Of a stretch of 64,000 nucleotides of DNA, positions 56,981 through 64,000 are shown piece by piece; the stretch's first letter is position 1; each line of letters begins with the position of its first letter. The stretch spans positions 124,001 through 188,000 of the forward strand of contig NZ_RHHV01000009.1 in NCBI RefSeq assembly GCF_003710905.1. Reading direction: 5' to 3'. This DNA is from Brevibacillus parabrevis. Its GTDB lineage: Bacteria > Bacillota > Bacilli > Brevibacillales > Brevibacillaceae. The notes beneath the pieces were generated by a model. The model made no database searches. It was given only the letters and a program-made list of their open reading frames with translations, and was not told the origin of the DNA. A program made the translations under genes and the position numbers.

Positions 56981-57477
56981 TTTTGAACTCCTTCCGAGAT
57001 GGAGATAAACGCCTTAAACTGTGCGTGCGTAATCGCAATCCCCAACGCATCCGCCACGTCATCCGGCTTTGGCACTTCTTTCAGCCGCAAGAGCAGCTTG
57101 GTCATTTCCTGGATTTGCTTCTTCTCTGCCCCACCGTACCCGGTCACCGCCTGCTTGACTTGCATCGGCGTGTATTCGTACACGGGCACCCCGGCAAGCT
57201 CTGCCGCGAGCAGGATGACGCCGCGCGCTTGCCCGACGGTGAAGGCGGTTGTCACGTTTTTATTGAAAAACAGCTTTTCTACTGACATTTCATCTGGTCG
57301 ATACGTTTCCAGCAAGCTTTGCATCGCTTCAAAAATTTGTTTCAGGCGAAGCGGAACAGGCAAGCCTGCCTCTGTCTGAATGCTTCCATACTGGACGGGA
57401 CGCAATTGGCTACCCTGCTTATCCAGAACCCCAAACCCAACGATCGCAATGCCAGGGTCGATTCCTAAAATGCGCAT
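56977..57477 (-). CDS. ruvC: Crossover junction endodeoxyribonuclease RuvC
   Basis: Resolves Holliday junctions. Seen: 166 aa; MRILGIDPGIAIVGFGVLD with catalytic Asp7, EKLFFNKNVTTAF, EYTPMQVKQAVTGYGGAEKKQIQ, and C-terminal DDVADALGIAITH with catalytic Asp residues. Its presence in this Firmicute is notable because B. subtilis uses RecU and lacks ruvC; Brevibacillus and Clostridia have RuvC. SD ACGGAGAG. Confidence 0.96.
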   Translation of the reverse strand: MRILGIDPGIAIVGFGVLDKQGSQLRPVQYGSIQTEAGLPVPLRLKQIFEAMQSLLETYRPDEMSVEKLFFNKNVTTAFTVGQARGVILLAAELAGVPVYEYTPMQVKQAVTGYGGAEKKQIQEMTKLLLRLKEVPKPDDVADALGIAITHAQFKAFISISEGVQK

Positions 57478-57537
57478 AGTCCACTCTCCGTAGGCTTAAG
57501 TTTCTACTCTCTACTGTATCACAAAGCGCCCGAAAAG

Positions 57538-57551
57538 CGAACGTGTATTTC
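57538..57551 (-). promoter_or_regulatory. Weak LexA-like box upstream of ruvC
   Basis: Minus strand GAAATACACGTTCG matches the Firmicute SOS box CGAACatatGTTCG well only in the right half (GTTCG); the left half has three mismatches. Position 60 nt before ruvC is suitable. Confidence 0.25.
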
Positions 57552-57555
57552 CATG

Positions 57556-57588
57556 CAAAAGCCCGCTCCTGCTTGCGAGGAACGGGCC
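57556..57588 (-). terminator. Terminator after the 63-residue gene, before ruvC
   Basis: GCCCGTTCCT and AGGAGCGGGC pair (one G.T) around a 7-nt loop with TTTTGC on the minus strand. It separates the small gene from the ruv operon. Confidence 0.8.
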
Positions 57589-57601
57589 ATACGGCGTCGC
57601 T

Positions 57602-57793
57602 TTAGTGTTTGTTCATCCCGAGTGTATCTGACACATCATGCTGCATGTGGGCATATTCATCCACACCGCTCTGCATTTGCTCCTGGATTTTGTTGATCTG
57701 CTGGTAATTGAGCTTGTTGTGTCCCTGATTCAACTGAACGTACAAACGCTGATGGAACTGGTCTTTGTAGCTACCTCTTGGCATGGTAGACAT
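57602..57793 (-). CDS. Small hydrophilic hypothetical protein
   Basis: 63 aa; SD GGAGGAG 9 nt upstream. Seen: Gln/Asn/His/Tyr-rich, MSTMPRGSYKDQFHQRLYVQ then QINKIQEQMQSGVDEYAHM, ending in TLGMNKH. Helical, no Cys or TM. No family recognised. Divergent from the next gene; own terminator. Confidence 0.7.
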   Translation of the reverse strand: MSTMPRGSYKDQFHQRLYVQLNQGHNKLNYQQINKIQEQMQSGVDEYAHMQHDVSDTLGMNKH

Positions 57794-57927
57794 ATGAAAA
57801 GACTCCTCCTTCGATCACCGTATGCCTACAGTATGGCGTGCGACCACAACGCTTATGATGCCAAGATTTACACCTCATTGCCCTGCTTTTGTCAAGACAA
57901 CATAACTGGTGGAGGTGCTTTCATCCG

Positions 57928-59019
57928 GTGCGACACTTACGATTTGCTTTCGTATTCATCTGTCTTCTCCTGACGCTGTTGATCCCGGAGCCATCCGCCC
58001 AATCTGCCCATGCCAAAAGCAAAGAAGAAATCACGGTATCTGTCTCGGTCTCACCCGCTTCTTCCTTTCACTCCACGTTGACGTTTCGCGCCCAGCACTC
58101 GTTTGTGAAGCAGCTGCTGCGTGCAAAGACAGTCGCGGCCTATGTGAATCCATACTGGGTCCGCGCGACTCTTGTCGTGCACAATCGCTATTTCTTGTAC
58201 GATCACGACGGGAATTTGTTTGAAAAGGAACGCCCGCTGCAATACATGCTGGGCGCAAACTTGAAACAAAAAATCGAAGATCTGGTAGCAAAAGTGGAAA
58301 GTGTGCACTACGCCAAAGCAACTCCGTGGGAACAAGTCAAGCAGACTTTCGGGCGCATGGAATACGCAACCGTCATCGACCTGGAAACAGGGGAACGGTT
58401 TCACGTCCAGCGCCGGGCGGGCAGTCGCCATGCCGATGTGCAGCCATTGACACGTACGGATACCCAAACGATGAAAAAAATTTATCAGGGCAAATGGAGC
58501 TGGAAGCGCAGGGCGATTCTCGTGGAGGTCAACGGCGTTTATTTCGCCGCCTCGATGCACGGCATGCCTCACGGTGCGGGGGCTATCGCCGGAAACGACT
58601 TTCCCGGACACTTTTGCATCCACTTTTTTGGCAGCTCTACCCACAAACGCAAGGAGCCTGACCCGAGCCACAGCCTGATGATCCAAAAAGCTTCCGGCTC
58701 TCTGGCCGCGAACTTGATCGGGGCATCTGCCGAAGAGCTGGTCGGCTATTTTTTGACCGCCCTGCACGAACAGGACATTCATTCGCTGCGGATGACGACA
58801 GACGGCTTTCCGCTGCCAGATCGCCTGGCGCAAGTAGCATCGATTCGCAAAACCGAGATGGTCATCCCTTCCGATGAAAAAGGTCCCTTGCTGTTAGAAG
58901 TGCCCGTTCATCTGACCTACTTCACGCGGAACAACGACGAGCGCAAGGAAAAGTGGACGTTTGTCCTCCATCGCCCGGTTCCGTGGGACAGATGGCGCGT
59001 CATCGCGGTAGAGCTATAA
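57928..59019 (+). CDS. Secreted protein with a GHFCIHF catalytic-like motif
   Basis: 363 aa from a GTG with GGAGG 12 nt upstream. Seen: signal peptide (FVFICLLLTLLIPEPSAQSAHA), a novel N-terminal region, a YkuD-like core with a beta-rich start (TVIDLETGERFHVQRRAGS...HADVQPLT), KWSWKRRAILVEVNGVYFAASMHG, and a cluster of candidate catalytic residues His211/His215 and Cys230 in HGMPHGAG...PGHFCIHFFGSSTH. After this a C-terminal ~100-residue domain follows. I recall similar GHFCIHF modules at the C-end of Bacillales cell-wall proteins; a diverged L,D-transpeptidase is possible. Convergent with bofC. Confidence 0.72.
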   Translation: MRHLRFAFVFICLLLTLLIPEPSAQSAHAKSKEEITVSVSVSPASSFHSTLTFRAQHSFVKQLLRAKTVAAYVNPYWVRATLVVHNRYFLYDHDGNLFEKERPLQYMLGANLKQKIEDLVAKVESVHYAKATPWEQVKQTFGRMEYATVIDLETGERFHVQRRAGSRHADVQPLTRTDTQTMKKIYQGKWSWKRRAILVEVNGVYFAASMHGMPHGAGAIAGNDFPGHFCIHFFGSSTHKRKEPDPSHSLMIQKASGSLAANLIGASAEELVGYFLTALHEQDIHSLRMTTDGFPLPDRLAQVASIRKTEMVIPSDEKGPLLLEVPVHLTYFTRNNDERKEKWTFVLHRPVPWDRWRVIAVEL

Positions 59020-59033
59020 GGCTATAAATATAG

Positions 59034-59064
59034 AAAAAAGCCGGAATCGCTCTCCGGCTTTTCC
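59034..59064. terminator. Bidirectional terminator between the GHFCIHF protein and bofC
   Basis: AAAAAAGCCGGA and TCCGGCTTTT pair with a 7-nt loop; T-runs on both sides. Confidence 0.88.
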
Positions 59065-59076
59065 CTTCCCTGATGA

Positions 59077-59646
59077 TCATGGCGCATCCAGTTGAAACTC
59101 CCCATACGTGGAAAGAATGCTGTTGTACTCCGCCAGATTGCGGATGCGAATGCCCCGCTTTAAGTTCTCCAGCTCTTCTTTGGGCAGATTCGCTTCCATT
59201 TTCTCCGTATTGATCCGGTAAAAAGTCTGGATGACGTCCTGTTCCGTTGGCACACCGTGAAACAAAGTCAGCATGCCGTCCGCTGACAGTCCGAAATGAC
59301 CGTTTTCTTTGCAGGCAGGAGAAATGTCCTGCTCCCTTTTCATCAGGATCATCTTGGCGGCATCGGAAGTCACGATCTCCCAGCCTTTGTATTCTCCCAT
59401 CGCTTGAGGGAGATATCCCGTGCCGACAGGACGCCGCTCTTCGTCTCGGACACCACACAAATAGCTTCGCGTCAATACAAGCTCATATGGCTTCCCTGTC
59501 ACCTCGGCCGTCCTGCCTATGCCCGTGTACATCAACTGCGAAAGCCCCGTCCCTTTGCTTCCGCTGCCTGCCAGCAGGATGCCCAATACGACACCTGTGA
59601 GAAGCGCCGCGCTCCACGATGCGTACACCATCCATTTTTTTCGCAT
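59077..59646 (-). CDS. bofC: Bypass-of-forespore C protein BofC
   Basis: Forespore intermembrane-space protein that restrains the SpoIVB protease and so SigK processing (family knowledge from B. subtilis). Seen: 189 aa; N-terminal TM/signal (SWSAALLTGVVLGILLAG), middle LTRSYLCGVRDEERR..., and the BofC C-domain signature ISPACKENGHFGLSADGMLTLFHG. Start at 59646 has GAAGGGG ~12 nt upstream. In B. subtilis bofC lies beside ruvA, so the order is kept. Confidence 0.9.
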   Translation of the reverse strand: MRKKWMVYASWSAALLTGVVLGILLAGSGSKGTGLSQLMYTGIGRTAEVTGKPYELVLTRSYLCGVRDEERRPVGTGYLPQAMGEYKGWEIVTSDAAKMILMKREQDISPACKENGHFGLSADGMLTLFHGVPTEQDVIQTFYRINTEKMEANLPKEELENLKRGIRIRNLAEYNSILSTYGEFQLDAP

Positions 59647-59902
59647 TGTTCGATGAACCCCTTCACAAGCTTTTTTTCTAGTGTCGCCATGTTGGATCGG
59701 GGCCATACATGAATCACTCAACATTCGTAATTGGCTAGAAATTCACTTCCACGAAACGACAAAACGAGGAAACATTTTATGATTTTTGTCAATAGCCAAA
59801 ATTTAATAATCTTAACCTGCAATTATCTACCAATCTATTGATTCTAGTGATAAACTATTTTTGCTTGGTATTCATTGTGAACTTATGGAGGTCAATCAAA
59901 AC
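59647..59902. other. Intergenic region between bofC and the 5'-nucleotidase gene
   Basis: AT-rich. A TTGTCA (about 59785) and a TTGATT (about 59837) precede the 5'-nucleotidase, but neither has a good -10 at 17 nt; no clear PhoP boxes (TTAACA repeats) were seen. The divergent bofC promoter must also be here but was not identified. Confidence 0.4.
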
Positions 59903-61891
59903 ATGAAAAAGGCAAACAAAAAAATGCTGACCGCTTTTCTCCTCAGCACTTCTTTAGTTGTCAGCGCTCTCACTTTCTCTACTACGCCTGTGAGCGCCGC
60001 AGCTAGTTCCACCCTGAAACTCCGCTTGCTCGAAACAACTGACATCCACACCAACATCGTGAACTACGACTACTATCAAGACAAGTCCACAGATGAATTT
60101 GGTTTCGCCAAAACAGCGACGTTGATCAAAAAAGCGAGAGACGAAGCGAAAAACAGCATTCTCATCGACAACGGCGACCTGTTGCAAGGAAACCCGCTCG
60201 GCGACTATGTTGCTAAAATCGATCCTTTGAAAGACGGAGAAACTCACCCGGTTTACAAAGCGATGAACCTGTTGAACTACGATCTGGGCAACATCGGAAA
60301 CCACGAGTTCAACTTCGGTTTGGAGCACCTCGATCGCAGCCTGAAAGGTGCAAAATTCCCTTACATCAACTCCAACGTCTACATTGACGACAAGGATAAA
60401 AATCCGGACAACGATAAAAACATGTTCACCCCTTACCAAATCCTGGAGCGCAAATTCAAGGATGAGAGCGGAAAAGAAGTGACGCTGAAAGTCGGCGTAA
60501 TCGGATTTGTACCTCCGCAAATCATGCAGTGGGACAAAGCGAACCTGGAAGGCAAAGTCATCGCCAAAGACATCGTGGAAAGCGCCAACAAATTCATCCC
60601 TGAAATGAAGAAAAAGGGAGCAGACATCATCGTCGCGGTTCCTCACTCTGGCATCGGTCCTGTTGAAGGCGGAGCGAACCTGGAGAACGCCAGCTACCAA
60701 TTGAGCAAAATCGATGGCATCGACGCCATCCTGTTCGGCCACTCCCACCTGGTATTCCCGGGTCCTGGCTTTGAAAACATCCCTGGCGTTGACGGTACAA
60801 AAGGCACCATCAACGGCAAACCGGCTGTAATGCCTGGCTACTGGGGCAACAACCTGGGCGTGATCGACCTGACACTCACCCAAGAAAACGGCAAATGGAA
60901 AGTAACGGAATCCGTTACCAAAACCGTTCCAATCTACGACAAAACAAACAAAGCGTCCCTGGCTGATGCAGACAAGGCCGTACTGGACGCTGTAAAAGAA
61001 GATCATGATCACACAGTGGAATGGGTGCGTTCCGCAGTAGGGAAAACATCTTCCCCTATCTTCAGCTACTTCGCGCTGGTGCAAGATGACCCATCCATCC
61101 AGATCGTGACCAATGCACAAAAATGGTTCGTTGAGAAAAACGTGAAAGGTACCGAATACGACGGCATTCCAGTGCTGTCCGCAGGAGCACCGTTCAAAGC
61201 GGGCGGCCGCAACGGCGCAACTTACTACACGAACATCCCTGCCGGCACAATCGCCATCAAAAACGTATCTGACCTGTACATCTATCCAAACACGTTGAAA
61301 GCTGTCCTGATCAACGGTTCCCAGCTGCAAGAATGGCTGGAGCGCTCCGCTGGCCAATTCAACCAGATCGATGTGAAGAAAACAGAAGAGCAACCGCTCG
61401 TAAACGAAGCATTCCCAACTTACAACTACGATGTAATCGATGGCGTAACCTATCAAATCGATGTGACTCAACCATCCAAATACGCTGTAGACGGCAAGCT
61501 GGCTAACAAAGATGCCAACCGCATCAAAAACCTGTCCTACAACGGCAAGCCTGTCAAACCGGAAGACAAGTTCATCGTCGTAACGAACAACTACCGTGCA
61601 AGCGGCGGCGGAAGCTTCCCAGGTCTGGACGGCAAAAACATCATCATCGATTCTCCAGACGAAAACCGTCAAGTTGTCATCGACTACATCTTGAGCCAAA
61701 AAGACATCAACCCTGCGGCTGACAACAACTGGACATTTGCGCCAATCAAAGAAAAAGTGAACGTAACCTTCACTTCTTCGCCAGATGCGAAGCCATTTGC
61801 AGAAAAAATCTCCAACCTGAAATTCATCAGCCAACTGGAATCCGGTTTCGCCAAATTCTCCATCGACTTGTCCAAACCAGCTTCCAAATAA
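59903..61891 (+). CDS. Secreted 5'-nucleotidase / 2',3'-cyclic nucleotide phosphodiesterase
   Basis: Extracellular metallophosphoesterase releasing nucleosides and phosphate from nucleotides. Seen in 662 aa from 59903 (GGAGG ~11 nt upstream): signal peptide (LLSTSLVVSALTFSTTPVSA), metallophosphoesterase motifs TTDIHTNI, IDNGDLLQGN, NIGNHEFNFG, VPHSGIG and FGHSHLVFPG, then a 5'-nucleotidase C-terminal domain with SAGAPFKAGGRNG. No LPxTG or other anchor at the C-terminus, so it is freely secreted. Codon use is strongly biased to AAC, AAA, ATC and TAC, which suggests high expression. Terminated by a strong hairpin. Confidence 0.93.
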   Translation: MKKANKKMLTAFLLSTSLVVSALTFSTTPVSAAASSTLKLRLLETTDIHTNIVNYDYYQDKSTDEFGFAKTATLIKKARDEAKNSILIDNGDLLQGNPLGDYVAKIDPLKDGETHPVYKAMNLLNYDLGNIGNHEFNFGLEHLDRSLKGAKFPYINSNVYIDDKDKNPDNDKNMFTPYQILERKFKDESGKEVTLKVGVIGFVPPQIMQWDKANLEGKVIAKDIVESANKFIPEMKKKGADIIVAVPHSGIGPVEGGANLENASYQLSKIDGIDAILFGHSHLVFPGPGFENIPGVDGTKGTINGKPAVMPGYWGNNLGVIDLTLTQENGKWKVTESVTKTVPIYDKTNKASLADADKAVLDAVKEDHDHTVEWVRSAVGKTSSPIFSYFALVQDDPSIQIVTNAQKWFVEKNVKGTEYDGIPVLSAGAPFKAGGRNGATYYTNIPAGTIAIKNVSDLYIYPNTLKAVLINGSQLQEWLERSAGQFNQIDVKKTEEQPLVNEAFPTYNYDVIDGVTYQIDVTQPSKYAVDGKLANKDANRIKNLSYNGKPVKPEDKFIVVTNNYRASGGGSFPGLDGKNIIIDSPDENRQVVIDYILSQKDINPAADNNWTFAPIKEKVNVTFTSSPDAKPFAEKISNLKFISQLESGFAKFSIDLSKPASK

Positions 61892-61907
61892 GCTTCGACG
61901 CAAGACA

Positions 61908-61938
61908 AACATCCCTCATGATCGAGGGATGTTTTTTC
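61908..61938 (+). terminator. Terminator of the 5'-nucleotidase gene
   Basis: CATCCCTC and GAGGGATG pair with a 6-nt loop, then TTTTTT. Confidence 0.9.
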
Positions 61939-61951
61939 TTGCCAAAATCGG

Positions 61952-62980
61952 TTATCCGACAAAATGATATTCACCCCAGGGCGAACGCTGGAAGATGCGC
62001 TCCCCATCGTTCAAAAATTGTTGGCGATTTTGGGCAAGTCTTCCCTCCAGCATCACCAGCTGCAAAACGCCGCGCATATGATAACCGGGACGCCTGCTAT
62101 ACAGCCCGGTCACCTCGCGCAAAAAATTGTCCGGATAACGGAGCAATTGATGAACCGCCCAAATCTGGGTGTCGCTCAAGTAATTGATTTTACTGTATGC
62201 CTCCATCGCCTCTACGAACGATTCCATCCGATATTCCTGCATCAACAGCATGCGCGACATCAGCTGGACGAGATCGACAAGCTGGATGTCGTGTCCGACC
62301 GTATCCAGATCGATCAGATAGCAATTCCCTCGCTGCGTCAGCAAAAAATTGTGGCTGGCGACGTCGCGATGCGCCAATGTGCCTCTTTCCATCGCCATAT
62401 ACATTTCCGGAATCAGCGGAAGCTTGTGGGCGGATTGCAGCAGTTGCTGACCGTCACGCAGCACCTCATCGGCAGCGTGGGCAATGACTTGCTCCAGTTT
62501 GTTTTGCGGGCCGTTTTGCTCAATCATCCACGTCAGTCGTTCAAAGTATTCCATCCGACTCTCCCACTTGTCGAGCAAGGCTGGCTTGCCCTCGTAGGCA
62601 TAGGAATGAACGACAGGGAAGCCTTGAGCCGCGACATGAAACCGCGCCAACGTCTCTGCTGTCTTTTTCACATCAAAGAGTGACGCGTTATCCGCTTCCT
62701 CGCCATCAATCAGCTTCATGATGGTGTAATAGCGATCCTCGAAAGGAAATATTTTGGCACCCTCGGTAGTTGATACGTAGTGAACTGTGTGAACAAAGCC
62801 TTTTTGCCTCAAGGCGTCGGCTAACTCCGTGACCCATACTGCTTTTTCCAACTGCTTATACCCTTTGATGATCCAGTGTCCCCGGTCTGTTTTGAGCAGA
62901 TTGACATTCCTCTTAGGCTTAACCCCGTGCACCTCACAACGAAAAGCTTTTTCGATCGCTGGTATGAGTCCTTTGTTCAT
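61952..62980 (-). CDS. CotS/YutH-like spore coat-associated kinase
   Basis: 342 aa, aminoglycoside-phosphotransferase fold. Seen: KPKRNVNLLKTDRGHWIIKGYK with the ATP-site Lys, catalytic loop LAHRDVASHNFLL and metal-binding LIDLDTVGHD. Members of the CotS/CotI/YutH family are inner-coat proteins with kinase-like folds. It overlaps nothing and begins 11 nt after the proline-rich gene on the same strand, which fits a coat operon. SD GAGAGGGA. Confidence 0.87.
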   Translation of the reverse strand: MNKGLIPAIEKAFRCEVHGVKPKRNVNLLKTDRGHWIIKGYKQLEKAVWVTELADALRQKGFVHTVHYVSTTEGAKIFPFEDRYYTIMKLIDGEEADNASLFDVKKTAETLARFHVAAQGFPVVHSYAYEGKPALLDKWESRMEYFERLTWMIEQNGPQNKLEQVIAHAADEVLRDGQQLLQSAHKLPLIPEMYMAMERGTLAHRDVASHNFLLTQRGNCYLIDLDTVGHDIQLVDLVQLMSRMLLMQEYRMESFVEAMEAYSKINYLSDTQIWAVHQLLRYPDNFLREVTGLYSRRPGYHMRGVLQLVMLEGRLAQNRQQFLNDGERIFQRSPWGEYHFVG

Positions 62981-62991
62981 AACCGTCCCTC

Positions 62992-64000
62992 TCAGTACGA
63001 AGAGGATTCATCGAGTCCGTCTCCCCAGTTAGGCCATGCGCCTTGTTCCGGCATGGAAGCGACACATTGGGAAGGAGGGAACATCATGTTGTTGTGAAAC
63101 GGCTGCGGGCCACGGCTGCTTTTCGCGCTTCTGCGCCTTCTCAATTCCGGGCTGTCCGAGGAACACTCACATGATGAAGACGATGATTCCACTGGTTCTG
63201 GGCATACAGGCAACTGCGGATGCGGCCGTCTTGGCGGATGCGGTGGCGGTGGCGGCGGAAACGGCATGGGCATCGGATAGAGCGGCATAGGGAACGGCAT
63301 TGGTCGCATCATCGGCGGCATCATTGGTGGCATTGGTGGTGGCGGTCCGAATGGCATCATGCCCATCCCCGGAAATGGCGGCATCATTTGCCCCGGACCC
63401 ATAAATGGCCGATAAGGAAACATCGGCTGACCAGGGCCGCCAAACGGTCTTTGGGATGGCATTGGCCCCATCTGTTGAGGGCTTAGTAGCTGCTGCTGCC
63501 TGCCAGGAGGCATTGGCTGTTGCATCCTCGGTGCGGCACACGGTGGGCATGGTCGCACGGGCGGGCATGGCCTAAGCTGCGGCGCAGGCGGCATGAATGG
63601 CGGCATAGGACGCTGCTGCATGGGCGGCATTGGTTGCATCGGACGAACCTGTGCGGGCGGCATTTGTGTAAACGGCCTCACTTGGGCTGGCGGTCGGGTT
63701 GGTTGCACCTGCACAGGCGGGCATGGCGGGCACATGATAGCTGGCGGTGTTTGCGGCTGAAATGGGCTGATCTGTGTTGGCGGCATCGGCGGTATGTTCG
63801 GCATCCCGATGTTTGGCGGACTAGGCGGCTGGTAAATGTACGGACTGACCTGTGTTGGCGGCGCAGGCGGAACGAACGGCCGTGTAGGTGTCGGCAGTGC
63901 CGGTGGACTCGTAGGCTCCGACATGATATTCGGCGCTGAAGGCGCAGGCGGAAGCACCCTTTGCGGCTGCAAAGTCGGCACAGGTGTAGGTGTAGGTGTA
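62992..64000 (-). CDS. Proline-rich spore-coat-like protein (3' part; 5' end outside the window)
   Basis: At least 335 aa in the window, open to the right edge where PTPTPV repeats continue. Seen: Pro/Met/Gln-rich low-complexity sequence (PPMPPTQISPFQPQTPP, MPFPMPLYPMPMPFPPPPPP) with PxPCPP motifs, a Ser-rich patch with Cys (ESSSSSCECSSDSPELRR), RRSAKSS, and a hydrophilic tail (NNMMFPPSQCVASMPEQG). Such composition with a neighbouring CotS-like gene fits SafA/CoxA-type coat proteins, whose N-termini carry LysM; here the N-terminus is not visible, so this is inference. No TM. Confidence 0.65.
   Translation of the reverse strand, partial: TPTPTPVPTLQPQRVLPPAPSAPNIMSEPTSPPALPTPTRPFVPPAPPTQVSPYIYQPPSPPNIGMPNIPPMPPTQISPFQPQTPPAIMCPPCPPVQVQPTRPPAQVRPFTQMPPAQVRPMQPMPPMQQRPMPPFMPPAPQLRPCPPVRPCPPCAAPRMQQPMPPGRQQQLLSPQQMGPMPSQRPFGGPGQPMFPYRPFMGPGQMMPPFPGMGMMPFGPPPPMPPMMPPMMRPMPFPMPLYPMPMPFPPPPPPHPPRRPHPQLPVCPEPVESSSSSCECSSDSPELRRRRSAKSSRGPQPFHNNMMFPPSQCVASMPEQGAWPNWGDGLDESSSY

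Noticed and set aside
57538..57551. LexA/SOS box upstream of ruvC as a firm call
   Set aside because: Only the right half matches; kept as a low-confidence feature, not a finding.
59954..61912. 652-residue minus-strand ORF
   Set aside because: Antisense to the 5'-nucleotidase, which has clear motifs; the opposite frame stays open because of biased codons.

Overview
The window is chromosomal DNA from a low-to-mid GC, endospore-forming Firmicute and looks most like Brevibacillus or a close relative. The gene order follows the Bacillus subtilis pbpI-to-safA block (udk, trmR, mltG, yrzB, yrrK, ireB, alaS, recD2, cymR, rarA, tcdA, 6S RNA, aspS, hisS, dtd, relA, apt, recJ, comN, spoVB, yajC, tgt, queA, ruvBAC, bofC, spore coat genes). 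SD sequences are strong and GTG/TTG starts are frequent. No rRNA, tRNA, insertion sequence or CRISPR array was seen.

Layout. 1-2,369: a stand-alone JAMM metalloprotease converging on a sporulation-type class B PBP (pbpI). 2,370-4,800: an AT-rich insert with a secreted trypsin-like protease and a lipoprotein. 4,876-7,377: udk, trmR, mltG. 7,508-11,889: an inserted catabolic module (mmsA, mmsB and a sigma-54 activator) with a clear -24/-12 promoter, twin palindromes upstream and a ~53-bp tandem-repeat array filling the transcribed leader. 11,972-17,113: yrzB-yrrK-ireB, alaS behind an Ala T-box, and an AI-2E-type permease. 17,176-18,172: a TerC-family gene behind a yybP-ykoY riboswitch. 18,293-28,588: small genes, yrrD, recD2, a chemoreceptor, two DUF4183 genes, cysteine desulfurase, cymR, rarA, tcdA. 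28,655-32,435: 6S RNA, aspS, hisS and a His T-box. 32,503-42,691: hemZ, a small ORF, a five-SH3 amidase, an SDR-like pseudogene, dtd, relA, apt, recJ. 42,765-50,697: CDF transporter, split secF/secD, comN, spoVB, DUF421, corA, yajC. 50,713-57,477: tgt, queA, a SpoIID-like protein, DUF2905, ruvB-ruvA-ruvC. 57,602-64,000: a small gene, a secreted protein with a GHFCIHF motif, bofC, a secreted 5'-nucleotidase, a CotS-like kinase and the C-terminal part of a proline-rich coat-like protein cut by the window edge.

How they work together. Most genes are housekeeping: tRNA charging and modification, recombination repair, stringent response, protein export, cell wall. Sporulation genes (pbpI, spoVB, bofC, cotS-like, proline-rich coat protein) are interspersed. 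The accessory parts are the protease/lipoprotein insert, the sigma-54 mms module, the chemoreceptor plus DUF4183 pair, and the left-edge JAMM gene. RNA-level control is dense: two T-boxes, one Mn riboswitch, 6S RNA and a possible relA attenuator.

All starts, domains and boundaries were read by eye from the sequence; no searches were run.
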